A DNA stretch of 14,255 nucleotides from Candidatus Arcanibacter lacustris (GTDB lineage Bacteria; Pseudomonadota; Alphaproteobacteria; Rickettsiales; Arcanibacteraceae). The position numbers and the translations under genes are program-made. Shown piece after piece: positions 7,590 to 14,248 of this stretch. The stretch is taken from contig JYHA01000120.1 in the NCBI GenBank assembly GCA_000970895.1, forward strand, positions 1-14,255, written 5' to 3'. The notes beneath the pieces are model-generated. The model was not told the origin of the DNA. It saw only the letters and a program-made list of their open reading frames with translations, and did not search any database. Positions within the stretch are counted from its first letter, which is position 1, and every line of letters starts with the position of its first letter.

Positions 7590-7628
7590 ATGGTGTTTTT
7601 AAACTACTATATTTCTTAAAAACACCAT
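7590..7628 (+). terminator. Bidirectional intrinsic terminator
   Basis: A 13-bp perfect stem (7590-7602 with 7616-7628, arm ATGGTGTTTTTAA) encloses a 13-base loop and can extend by a further 5 bp (7586-7590 region with 7631-7635). It is followed by TTTT on the plus strand. It lies between the stop of the 116-aa gene (7571) and the convergent iscX stop (7630), so it can serve both. Confidence 0.8.
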
Positions 7629-7629
7629 T

Positions 7630-7833
7630 TTACTCATCAATACCCCTGATTTTTTTCCATTCATCTTGGATAGCTTCTAATATTCTTTCATTAAACTTAC
7701 CTGGATCATCTTCAAAATCTAGTAATTGAATAACCCAACTATGAATTTTTTTTAAACGAATATTCTCAAGCTCTTGATCGCAATGTCCTTCTTCCAGGGC
7801 TTCTGCTATTTCTTGAATATTATTCCAACGCAT
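7630..7833 (-). CDS. iscX: Fe-S cluster assembly protein IscX
   Basis: The 67-aa product matches IscX (YfhJ), normally ~66 aa. It begins MRWNNIQEIAEALEE and contains IRLKKIHSWVIQLLDFEDDP followed by NERILEAIQDEW, aligning with the E. coli landmarks KWTDSREIGEAL, DMHQWICDLEDFDDDP and NEKILEAILLVW. The conserved acidic patch and Trp residues are kept. IscX is a small acidic cytoplasmic protein that binds the cysteine desulfurase IscS and iron and modulates cluster assembly. It is usually the last gene of the isc operon; here it is separated from other isc genes and lies 105 bases downstream of the flbD-like gene. GAGG precedes the ATG with a 6-base spacer. Its 3' end abuts the shared terminator. 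Confidence 0.9.
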   Translation of the reverse strand: MRWNNIQEIAEALEEGHCDQELENIRLKKIHSWVIQLLDFEDDPGKFNERILEAIQDEWKKIRGIDE

Positions 7834-7938
7834 GACTTACCTCATTAATAACTAATACAAAAAAAATATTACAATATAAAGATTAACAAATTATTATTAA
7901 AAATACAAAATATATAAAATAGTAACTATATTTAAAAA

Positions 7939-9234
7939 TTATGCTTCTGCTGGAATTTTAACATCACTATAGTTATTTAATTTGTTTCTTAATGTTCTGA
8001 TAGATATTCCAAGTATATTAGCTGCATGAGTTCTATTTCCTAAACAATGATCTAAAGTTGATAGGATCAATTCTTTCTCTACATCCATCATTTTTCTACC
8101 AACTAGTTCATTACTATTGTGATTGGAAATCTCTGTGGTTGTTTCAAGCATTAATGCATCTGGAGTGATTTCTTCTTCAGTTGAAAGAAGCACTGCTCTA
8201 TGGATGGTATTTTCTAATTCTCTGATATTGCCCGGCCAATCATATTTCATCATCACTTCTTTCGCTGCTTCAGATAGAGGTTTTGCCTCTATGCCATTAT
8301 TTTTTGAGTATTTTTTGATGAATTTTTCAGACATTTCAATAATATCTTCTTTTCTCTGTCTAAGTGGAACAAGCTGTATTTGAATAATATTAAGACGGAA
8401 ATATAGATCTTCCCTAAATCTTCCCTCTGCTACTTCCTTCTTAAGATCTCTATTACTTGTAGCTATTATTCTTAAATTTAGTTTAATCGTTTGATTCCCA
8501 CCAATTCTTGAGATTTCCCGCTCCTGAATGGCTCGAAGTAGCTTTGCTTGTAACTTAATATCAATTTCACTTATTTCATCTAGTAGTAATGTGCCACCAT
8601 TAGATTCTTCGAATTTACCAATTCTCTTGGCGATCGCACCAGTAAATGAACCTTTTTCATGTCCAAATAATTCAGATTCTAATAAATTATCAGGAATGGC
8701 TGCGCAATTAACTGAAATAAATTGCTTTTCACTACGCTTGCTTTTTTGATGAATATTACGTGAAAAAACCTCCTTACCAGTACCGGATTCACCAGTAATC
8801 AAGATATTAGCATCAGAAGGGGCTACTTGGTCGATTAATTTATAAATTTTAGCCATTAAAGGAGATTTTCCGGCAATTAATTCAGCCTCATGGGAAATTG
8901 CTTGAAATATAGAGGCGATTAACTCTTCGTCAGGAGGAAGTGGTAAATATTCTTTGGCACCAGCCTTAATAGCATTAACAGCGTCTAAAGTGTTATTATC
9001 AAATCCACAAGCCACCACATCAATTGCAATATGTTCTAAATGCAATTGATCAATAAAAGATTTAATATCTTGCTTTACATCCATTAAAATCAAATCAGCA
9101 CCATTGCCATTTCTAAGTAAATTAAAAGCAGCTTCGATATTGCTAACTTGCTTTACTTTTGATCCTTTGCTAGTGGCTATTCTGCTGGCAAGGCCAAAAT
9201 GACCATTTAATTCTCCGATTATTAGTAAGCGCAC
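7939..9234 (-). CDS. flbD: FlbD-type sigma-54-dependent transcriptional activator
   Basis: This is a 431-aa enhancer-binding protein. Residues 1-115 form a receiver-like domain that keeps Asp52 (LILMDVKQD) but lacks the acidic pair expected near the N terminus, as in Caulobacter FlbD. The AAA+ domain has Walker A GESGTGKE (148-155), the sigma-54-contacting GSFTGA loop (195-200; usual form GAFTGA), Walker B GGTLLLDE (213-220), the arginine-finger region GRFREDLYFR (271-280) and WPGN (333-336). A Fis-type helix-turn-helix lies at about 400-420 (RTHAANILGISIRTLRNKL). The start MRLLIIGELNG and the VACG, IKAGAKEYLPLPPD and LIDQVAPSDANILITGESG stretches are specifically FlbD-like. FlbD activates late flagellar genes. 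The start is GTG with GGAG 10 bases upstream. No flagellar genes are adjacent. NtrX is the alternative, but the atypical receiver favours FlbD. Confidence 0.85.
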   Translation of the reverse strand: MRLLIIGELNGHFGLASRIATSKGSKVKQVSNIEAAFNLLRNGNGADLILMDVKQDIKSFIDQLHLEHIAIDVVACGFDNNTLDAVNAIKAGAKEYLPLPPDEELIASIFQAISHEAELIAGKSPLMAKIYKLIDQVAPSDANILITGESGTGKEVFSRNIHQKSKRSEKQFISVNCAAIPDNLLESELFGHEKGSFTGAIAKRIGKFEESNGGTLLLDEISEIDIKLQAKLLRAIQEREISRIGGNQTIKLNLRIIATSNRDLKKEVAEGRFREDLYFRLNIIQIQLVPLRQRKEDIIEMSEKFIKKYSKNNGIEAKPLSEAAKEVMMKYDWPGNIRELENTIHRAVLLSTEEEITPDALMLETTTEISNHNSNELVGRKMMDVEKELILSTLDHCLGNRTHAANILGISIRTLRNKLNNYSDVKIPAEA

Positions 9235-9402
9235 TATCTATAAACTCCACTATTAATAAAATTATCTCTCATGGACTTGATTTGAAGCTAAAGGTAATAG
9301 ATTAAAAAAGAATTAAAATATTATATACAAAGGCATATTTTGATATTCCATTTTAAATCAGATAAAATATAAACTACTTTATTTTCATAAACGCTAAAAT
9401 AT

Positions 9403-9419
9403 TAACTAATAATTAGTTA
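9403..9419. promoter_or_regulatory. Inverted repeat upstream of the protease genes
   Basis: TAACTAA (9403-9409) and TTAGTTA (9413-9419) form a 7-bp inverted repeat with a 3-base centre in the 234-base gap between divergent flbD and the first protease gene. It could be an operator or simply A/T-rich chance symmetry. It lies about 50 bases before the protease start. Confidence 0.3.
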
Positions 9420-9468
9420 GTGTGGGATATAGTTAATAATATGTAATAAATTTTGAATGGTAATAACT

Positions 9469-10236
9469 ATGAAAAAATATATTTATCTATTATTAGCTAT
9501 TATTACTCATTTTTGCAATATTTCTCAAGCAGATCAGTGGGATGATGTGAGGGAGAGGGGGCTTGAATCTGGTAAAACTTATGACATTTCAAGTGGAACT
9601 GGTTTTTATGTAGCGCCAGGCTATATATTAACCAATCAACATGTTGTATCTTCTTGCTTAACTATCAGTGTTAGAGGTGCTGTCGACCCTGCTGCTGCAA
9701 ATCTAGTTTCCTATGATAAAAATGCTGATTTAGCGCTTCTTAAAACAGATACTTACTCTCCAAGAATTGCAAGCTTTAGACATAATGAAGGATTATCAGC
9801 GGGTGGTAAAGTTTTTGTGATGGGCTACCCCCTAGAACATGCTAATGATGGGATGTATTTAGTCAGAGATGCCAATATCATCTCGATGGATAATCAGGTA
9901 GAAGAAACAAAACAAATTGAATTTACCGCTATTATTGAAAAAGGTAATAGTGGTGGTCCTTTAATCGATACAAGCGGTAATGTAGTTGGCATTGTTCAGG
10001 CTAAAAAAAACTATTATTACCTATCATCTAATAGCAATGAAATAAATCCTCAAGCAACCCCATATCAAGTTCATGGATTGGCCATTGGCCTCACATCAAT
10101 AGAAAGATTCTTAACCTCTAATAACGTCAATTATTCAATTAGTGATAGCTACACCATATTGAGTAACTATCAACCAGACTTACAAGCCAAAGACTACATC
10201 GTCAATATTCACTGCGTAAAAGACAAAACTGATTAA
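9469..10236 (+). CDS. Secreted trypsin-like serine protease (signal peptide present)
   Basis: From ATG 9469 the product is 255 aa. It begins with a signal peptide, MKKYIYLLLAIITHF then CNISQA, with probable cleavage before DQWDD. A chymotrypsin/HtrA-like protease fold follows. The catalytic triad is visible: His58 (LTNQHVV), Asp87 (NADLALLK) and Ser161 (KGNSGGPLID). No PDZ domain follows, so it is shorter than DegP/DegQ and resembles stand-alone S1-family proteases. The product should be exported to the periplasm or beyond. ATG 9457 would add MVIT without improving the signal peptide; neither start has a clear ribosome site. It is followed after 11 bases by a close paralogue. The C terminus carries a QAKDYIVNIHC segment shared with that paralogue. 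Confidence 0.85.
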   Translation: MKKYIYLLLAIITHFCNISQADQWDDVRERGLESGKTYDISSGTGFYVAPGYILTNQHVVSSCLTISVRGAVDPAAANLVSYDKNADLALLKTDTYSPRIASFRHNEGLSAGGKVFVMGYPLEHANDGMYLVRDANIISMDNQVEETKQIEFTAIIEKGNSGGPLIDTSGNVVGIVQAKKNYYYLSSNSNEINPQATPYQVHGLAIGLTSIERFLTSNNVNYSISDSYTILSNYQPDLQAKDYIVNIHCVKDKTD

Positions 10237-10240
10237 GGAG
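10235..10240 (+). promoter_or_regulatory. Ribosome binding site overlapping the first protease stop
   Basis: AAGGAG at 10235-10240 shares bases with the TAA stop of the upstream protease gene and lies 7 bases before the ATG at 10248. This supports that ATG and a two-gene transcript with coupled translation. Confidence 0.75.
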
Positions 10241-10247
10241 TGCCAAT

Positions 10248-11075
10248 ATGGAAAATGAGAATATAGGATTAGGTAAAATTGAGTTTCCTTCAGAAAATTG
10301 GCTAGAACAAGCTCGTTATGAATATTTGACTGAGGAGAATTTCTTCTTACAAGAATATATTGATATTGATAATATGGTAAATAGCTGGAACAAAGTAAGG
10401 GAGAGGGGCCTTCCATCTGGTAGAACTTATGATGTTTCAAGCGGAACTGGTTTTTATATAGCACCAGGATATATATTGACTAATCAACATGTTGTAACTG
10501 ATTGTCTTAATATAAGTATTAGAGGCTCTGTTGATCCTGCCGCTGCTGTATTATTTGCAGATGATAAAGATATTGATTTGGCATTAATTAAAACTGATGC
10601 TACCCCCCCTAAAATTGCCAGCTTTAGAAATAATGATGGATTATCTGTAGGTAGCAAAATTTTTGCTATTGGTTATCCATTAGATCATGGTGAAGATGGA
10701 TTATCTTCATTCAAAGATGGAGCTATTACCATCATGAACTTGCCTATAAAAAACTCAAAAGAAATTGAATTTACAAATATTATTGATAAAGGAAATAGCG
10801 GGGGACCTTTAATCGATACAAGCGGTAATGTGGTCGGGGTTATTAATGCTAAAAAACACTATTACCATAATAGCAAAGATGCAAATTCTAACGTTAATTC
10901 TTATAAAATTCATGGATTAGCTATTGGTCTTAGCTTGATAGATCAATTTCTACATAAATATAATATTGGATATACAAGCAGCGGTAGTTATTCTTTTTTG
11001 AATAATCTTCAAATAGAATCGCAAGCTAAAGATTATATAGTGAATATTCACTGTATTCAAAATAAAAATACATAA
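10248..11075 (+). CDS. Trypsin-like serine protease paralogue lacking a signal peptide
   Basis: The 275-aa protein is a tandem duplicate of the preceding protease. From about residue 45 (SWNKVRERGLPSGRTYD) it aligns along its whole length. The triad is intact: His81 (LTNQHVV), Asp110 (DIDLALIK) and Ser184 (KGNSGGPLID). The shared C-terminal QAKDYIVNIHC is also kept. The first ~44 residues (MENENIGLGKIEFPSENW onwards) are acidic and polar and bear no resemblance to the paralogue's signal peptide; no other export signal is visible. It may stay in the cytoplasm or leave by a non-Sec route; this is inference. The ATG is fixed by a strong AAGGAG 7 bases upstream. An 80-base gap separates it from the phosphatase-like gene, with no clear terminator. 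Confidence 0.85.
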   Translation: MENENIGLGKIEFPSENWLEQARYEYLTEENFFLQEYIDIDNMVNSWNKVRERGLPSGRTYDVSSGTGFYIAPGYILTNQHVVTDCLNISIRGSVDPAAAVLFADDKDIDLALIKTDATPPKIASFRNNDGLSVGSKIFAIGYPLDHGEDGLSSFKDGAITIMNLPIKNSKEIEFTNIIDKGNSGGPLIDTSGNVVGVINAKKHYYHNSKDANSNVNSYKIHGLAIGLSLIDQFLHKYNIGYTSSGSYSFLNNLQIESQAKDYIVNIHCIQNKNT

Positions 11076-11154
11076 ATAGTGATGTTGTTGCCTAAACTAA
11101 AAATTAACTTTTAAATAGTAAAGTTGATATGTAAAATATAAATGGAGTTCTGAT

Positions 11155-13539
11155 GTGGCTAAACAAGGAAATATTATAGAAAAAGCGGAGAAAGAATTAG
11201 AAGTTATCAAAAATCATATAAAAGAAGTTCTTGGCAATGATAAAGTAATTTTAGAACCTACTCCTACTTATAATACAGCAAATCTCGATGAAATAGTTAA
11301 ATATTTATATTACCAATATGATCAAGAGCAAGGAATTGATCGTTACGTAGATCAGAAGAGTCAATCTTTAATTAGAAAAAAAACAGATCATAGAATAGTT
11401 AAACAGGATGATAAAATTGATTCTATTGCCTGGACTGGTCAATTTATAAATTATGCAAGGGCTAGTTTACTATATTTAGAATATAATAAAATAGATCAAG
11501 GTACAAAGAGCAAAGTTTTAAGTTTAGTGCATGAAGTAATTAAAGATAATAAAAACTACCCTATAAAAAATCAAAAAGATCTTAGTAAAAAAATAGGTGA
11601 AATTCTAAATATAATACAAGAAGTTGCTCAAGAAAAAGATATAAAAAAAATCAATAAATCTATAAAAAAAGCACTTGATATTGCATCTCTAGGTGATGAA
11701 CATTATCATTGCACTACTATCACACCCATAGATAATAAAGGCAATATAGCTATTCAAACTGATATAAAATTAGATGGTTTAACAGAGGAGTTAAAAGAGC
11801 AAATTAGTAATATTGCATCAGATAAAAGAAAGCCGCTTCCAGCATGGTTTTTGAATCTTGAAAGTTACGATCAATTTTTAGCAAAGCAAGCTGCAAAACA
11901 AGTTGTAGATAGTAAATTTACTAAAGTAATACCTACTCAATTCTTAGCATCAAAACTAATGCCTGGACTTAGAAACGCTTATATGGAAGTTTGTTTTGCT
12001 AAGGAAAAAGATAAAGAACCAATAGAGATTCTTAGAAGTTTTAGATCTGGAGTTCCTGTTATCAAAGATCAAGCAAAAAATGATTATACAGTTGATATTC
12101 TTGAGAGCTTAGGTGGTGGATTCTCTCTCAATCCTCTGATTACTTCAAACTCATATTTTCCATCTGAATATAGTTTGTTTTCTTCTTTAAAAAAAGGAGC
12201 TGACAACAAAAAGATTGAAGTTAATACCACGCCAGTTAATTTGGCAAGAGCAATCCAATCTAGAGATTTATCTAATTATCAAGAAATAGTGGATAAGGTT
12301 GGAAAAGCAATTAAAGAATATAAAGGCTCATTAGATAAAAAATCTATCAAAAACCTTGAAGATTGCGAAAAATCTCTTACTATCTTCTCGCTTTTAGCCA
12401 GCAAATTCCTTAATGACTCAGATAATTACAAAATATCTAGCAAAATGGCTCAGTTAGTACATGATCTTAAACGAGGGGCTCTTAAAGATTTAAAACTAGG
12501 CGATGAAATACCAGAAATATTAACTTTCTGTAAAAGCGGTAAGGATCGTACCGGCATAGTAAGGTTCATGGGTAATAAGGATGCATTTAATCGATATTTT
12601 GATACAGAAACAACAGATATAATAATTAATTCTGGGCATCAACAATATTTGACTGGGACAAATGGTGGGTCTGCTTTTTGTTTTGGTATTAAAGGTGAGG
12701 TGAACCCAAGTATGCCAAAGGCTTATAGGAAGAAAGGATTAGCAAGAGATACAGCTTATGGCAATGATCCTAAATATAAAGCTTCTACAACAAGCGATGA
12801 AGAATCCGATAAGTCTATAAAACCTAAATCAAGTCCTAGAGAAATTGAAGTTAAGGTAGCTAACTTTAGATCAGAGCCTTCTAAAACTAGAGATGCTCCA
12901 AGAAGTGATAATAAAGCTAAGGATTTTTACAAAACAACTAATCAAGTTTTAAAACCAATCATCTTTGATAATAACAAAGTTAATTACCCGATTGCTTTAA
13001 TCGAAAGATTACAAGAATATCACTTATATACGACAGAAAACAATCCTAAAAAGCTATCAATAAAAAAAGAAATTACTAATGACCCCAAATATTTTCAGAA
13101 AGAGCTTGGAAAGTCCTTAGATAATCATCATCAAGAGAATAATTATCGCTCAATAAAACCAGAAGTATCTTCTAAAGAAAAGACATTTGATGATTATGGA
13201 CTTAAAAATCAAGCAGAATTAGAAGAATGCAAAATAAAAACATTCGCACTAACAGATAAGGTTAAGTTGAATATGGCTATTGACCAAGGGGGAAGGGTAT
13301 ATTTATCAAAAGATTCTCTAGAACAAATAAAACGAGACAAACTAACTTTATCGATCAAGATCCCTTCTAAAAATGGGCCAGCCGAATATTTAGAATTTAT
13401 CAATGGAAAATTACATATTATAGATTTACCAGATGTAAAAGAAACTAGATTAGCAAATAAAAAAGGTTTAAATGATTTAATGGGCTATAAGGAAAATGAA
13501 AAACCACATCCTCATAACCATGATTCTCTAAGAATGTAA
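11155..13539 (+). CDS. Putative CX5R phosphoinositide phosphatase, effector-like
   Basis: The 794-aa protein carries CKSGKDRTG at residues 459-467 (Cys459, Arg465), preceded by a hydrophobic EILTF strand. This is the catalytic P-loop of inositol-phosphate phosphatases such as the Salmonella/Shigella effectors SopB/IpgD and mammalian INPP4 (CKSAKDRT). Downstream, SGHQQYLTGTNGGSAFCFGIKG (493-514) could supply the usual substrate-binding loop. Residues 1-450 are largely helical and Lys-rich and I recognise no domain there. Residues 540-794 are Lys/Ser/Asp-rich and low in complexity, with a polar tail ending PHPHNHDSLRM. There is no signal peptide or membrane segment. The GTG start is set by GGAG 7 bases upstream. 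A secreted effector acting on host phosphoinositides is the best inference; only the motif is direct evidence. No secretion-system genes are in the window. Confidence 0.7.
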   Translation: MAKQGNIIEKAEKELEVIKNHIKEVLGNDKVILEPTPTYNTANLDEIVKYLYYQYDQEQGIDRYVDQKSQSLIRKKTDHRIVKQDDKIDSIAWTGQFINYARASLLYLEYNKIDQGTKSKVLSLVHEVIKDNKNYPIKNQKDLSKKIGEILNIIQEVAQEKDIKKINKSIKKALDIASLGDEHYHCTTITPIDNKGNIAIQTDIKLDGLTEELKEQISNIASDKRKPLPAWFLNLESYDQFLAKQAAKQVVDSKFTKVIPTQFLASKLMPGLRNAYMEVCFAKEKDKEPIEILRSFRSGVPVIKDQAKNDYTVDILESLGGGFSLNPLITSNSYFPSEYSLFSSLKKGADNKKIEVNTTPVNLARAIQSRDLSNYQEIVDKVGKAIKEYKGSLDKKSIKNLEDCEKSLTIFSLLASKFLNDSDNYKISSKMAQLVHDLKRGALKDLKLGDEIPEILTFCKSGKDRTGIVRFMGNKDAFNRYFDTETTDIIINSGHQQYLTGTNGGSAFCFGIKGEVNPSMPKAYRKKGLARDTAYGNDPKYKASTTSDEESDKSIKPKSSPREIEVKVANFRSEPSKTRDAPRSDNKAKDFYKTTNQVLKPIIFDNNKVNYPIALIERLQEYHLYTTENNPKKLSIKKEITNDPKYFQKELGKSLDNHHQENNYRSIKPEVSSKEKTFDDYGLKNQAELEECKIKTFALTDKVKLNMAIDQGGRVYLSKDSLEQIKRDKLTLSIKIPSKNGPAEYLEFINGKLHIIDLPDVKETRLANKKGLNDLMGYKENEKPHPHNHDSLRM

Positions 13540-13595
13540 ATTATAATTATCTATTTTTATTCTTCAGATCTGGGCTTTGAAAATTCCCCCCATAG

Positions 13596-13853
13596 TTAAT
13601 CTTCATAATGTTTCTTCTGTATAATCAAGGTCACAATACATAAGAAAGATATTATATTGCTAAATATTATAAAGTTCGAATAAATAGATATGCCATATAT
13701 CATCCAACATATTGAAGATAGTAAATAATTAAACAACATCAAGAAAGAAAGAGCTTCTGCTGATTTTAATTTATAAACCTTGTAAATTTGTGGCATTAAG
13801 GCGATTGCAGAACATACGGAACCAAGAAAGCCAGATATATTAACTATATTCAT
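13596..13853 (-). CDS. SemiSWEET-type sugar transporter (MtN3/PQ-loop family)
   Basis: The 85-aa protein has three membrane helices and the SemiSWEET pattern: helix 1 GFLGSVCSAIALMPQIYKV with the PQ motif at 21-22, a KLKSAEALS linker, helix 2 ending CWMIYG with Trp50, and helix 3 containing Asn66 (FSNIISFL). The Trp/Asn pair has the spacing of the residues that line the sugar pocket in characterised SemiSWEETs. These proteins work as homodimers in the inner membrane and pass mono- or disaccharides along the gradient. Length is typical. The ATG follows AAAAGGAG with a 7-base spacer, and a good promoter lies upstream. The gene is convergent to the phosphatase-like gene, 56 bases apart; no hairpin terminator is obvious between them. 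Substrate unknown. Confidence 0.85.
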   Translation of the reverse strand: MNIVNISGFLGSVCSAIALMPQIYKVYKLKSAEALSFLMLFNYLLSSICWMIYGISIYSNFIIFSNIISFLCIVTLIIQKKHYED

Positions 13854-13887
13854 AAGAATTCTCCTTTTAATAAAGTTAACTATTTAT

Positions 13888-13915
13888 AGTATAAGGAATT
13901 TGTTGTTTATGTCAA
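13888..13915 (-). promoter_or_regulatory. Promoter of the SemiSWEET gene
   Basis: On the minus strand TTGACA (plus 13910-13915) is followed after 16 bases by TATACT (plus 13888-13893), one mismatch from consensus. Initiation would be near 13881, giving a leader of about 28 bases before the ATG at 13853. Confidence 0.65.
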
Positions 13916-13976
13916 TTATATCAATTCATTTTCCATAATATTCATTATCAGAAAAAGATATGTAAGTGCAAAGTAG

Positions 13977-14152
13977 AAATGTAGCCCTTTCATAATGTTA
14001 AAGTTTATAAGTTGGAGTATGATTACAAAGTTGTTCAAGATCTCATATTGGGTCAAAAAAAACATAACATTCAACTATTGCTCTCCTATTAATTTTGAGC
14101 AATTGTTTAAACAACGTTGCTTAATTTGACTACACAAAATCGGGGCAAAACC
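13977..14152 (+). mobile_element. Possible remnant of an IS3-family transposase end
   Basis: The frame 13977-14129 is open for 50 codons and ends NYCSPINFEQLFKQRCLI, stop. The YxSPxxFE pattern close to a C terminus is typical of IS3-type OrfB transposases (usual form HSALGYLSPxxFE). Directly after the stop comes ACACAAAATCGGGGCAAAAC, which resembles the right terminal region of such elements, ending CCA near 14151. No partner inverted repeat or OrfA is in the window. The call rests on a short motif. Confidence 0.4.
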
Positions 14153-14200
14153 ACTTTTTATTTTACTTCTAATAATGTATAAAGGCCAAGCTTAATAAAG

Positions 14201-14248
14201 CAGATTATAGTAAGTTAGCGCAAATGAAAAAGAATATTACTCCTGGTA
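14201..14248 (+). repeat. 48-bp direct repeat, right copy
   Basis: Identical to 1-48. It lies in an open frame running from 14176 to the window edge that reads DYSKLAQMKKNITPG after an upstream TAA. After the repeat the sequence diverges (ATACAAAA instead of AATTAAG), so it is a second, differently terminated recombinase fragment rather than a copy of the left end. The window stops 7 bases after it. Confidence 0.9.

Noticed and set aside
8123..8749. Plus-strand Ser/Ile-rich frames opposite flbD
   Set aside because: Composition is that of a reverse-complement shadow, and the FlbD reading is well supported.
10180..10464. 94-codon minus-strand frame spanning the junction of the two protease genes
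   Set aside because: It overlaps two well-supported coding regions and the functional ribosome site between them.
11106..11125. AACTTT/AAAGTT 6-bp hairpin between the second protease and the phosphatase-like gene
   Set aside because: It is short, A/T-rich and lacks a T-run, so it is not supportable as a terminator.
13209..13403. 64-codon minus-strand frame inside the phosphatase-like gene
   Set aside because: It is antisense to a long coding frame, with no motif or ribosome site.
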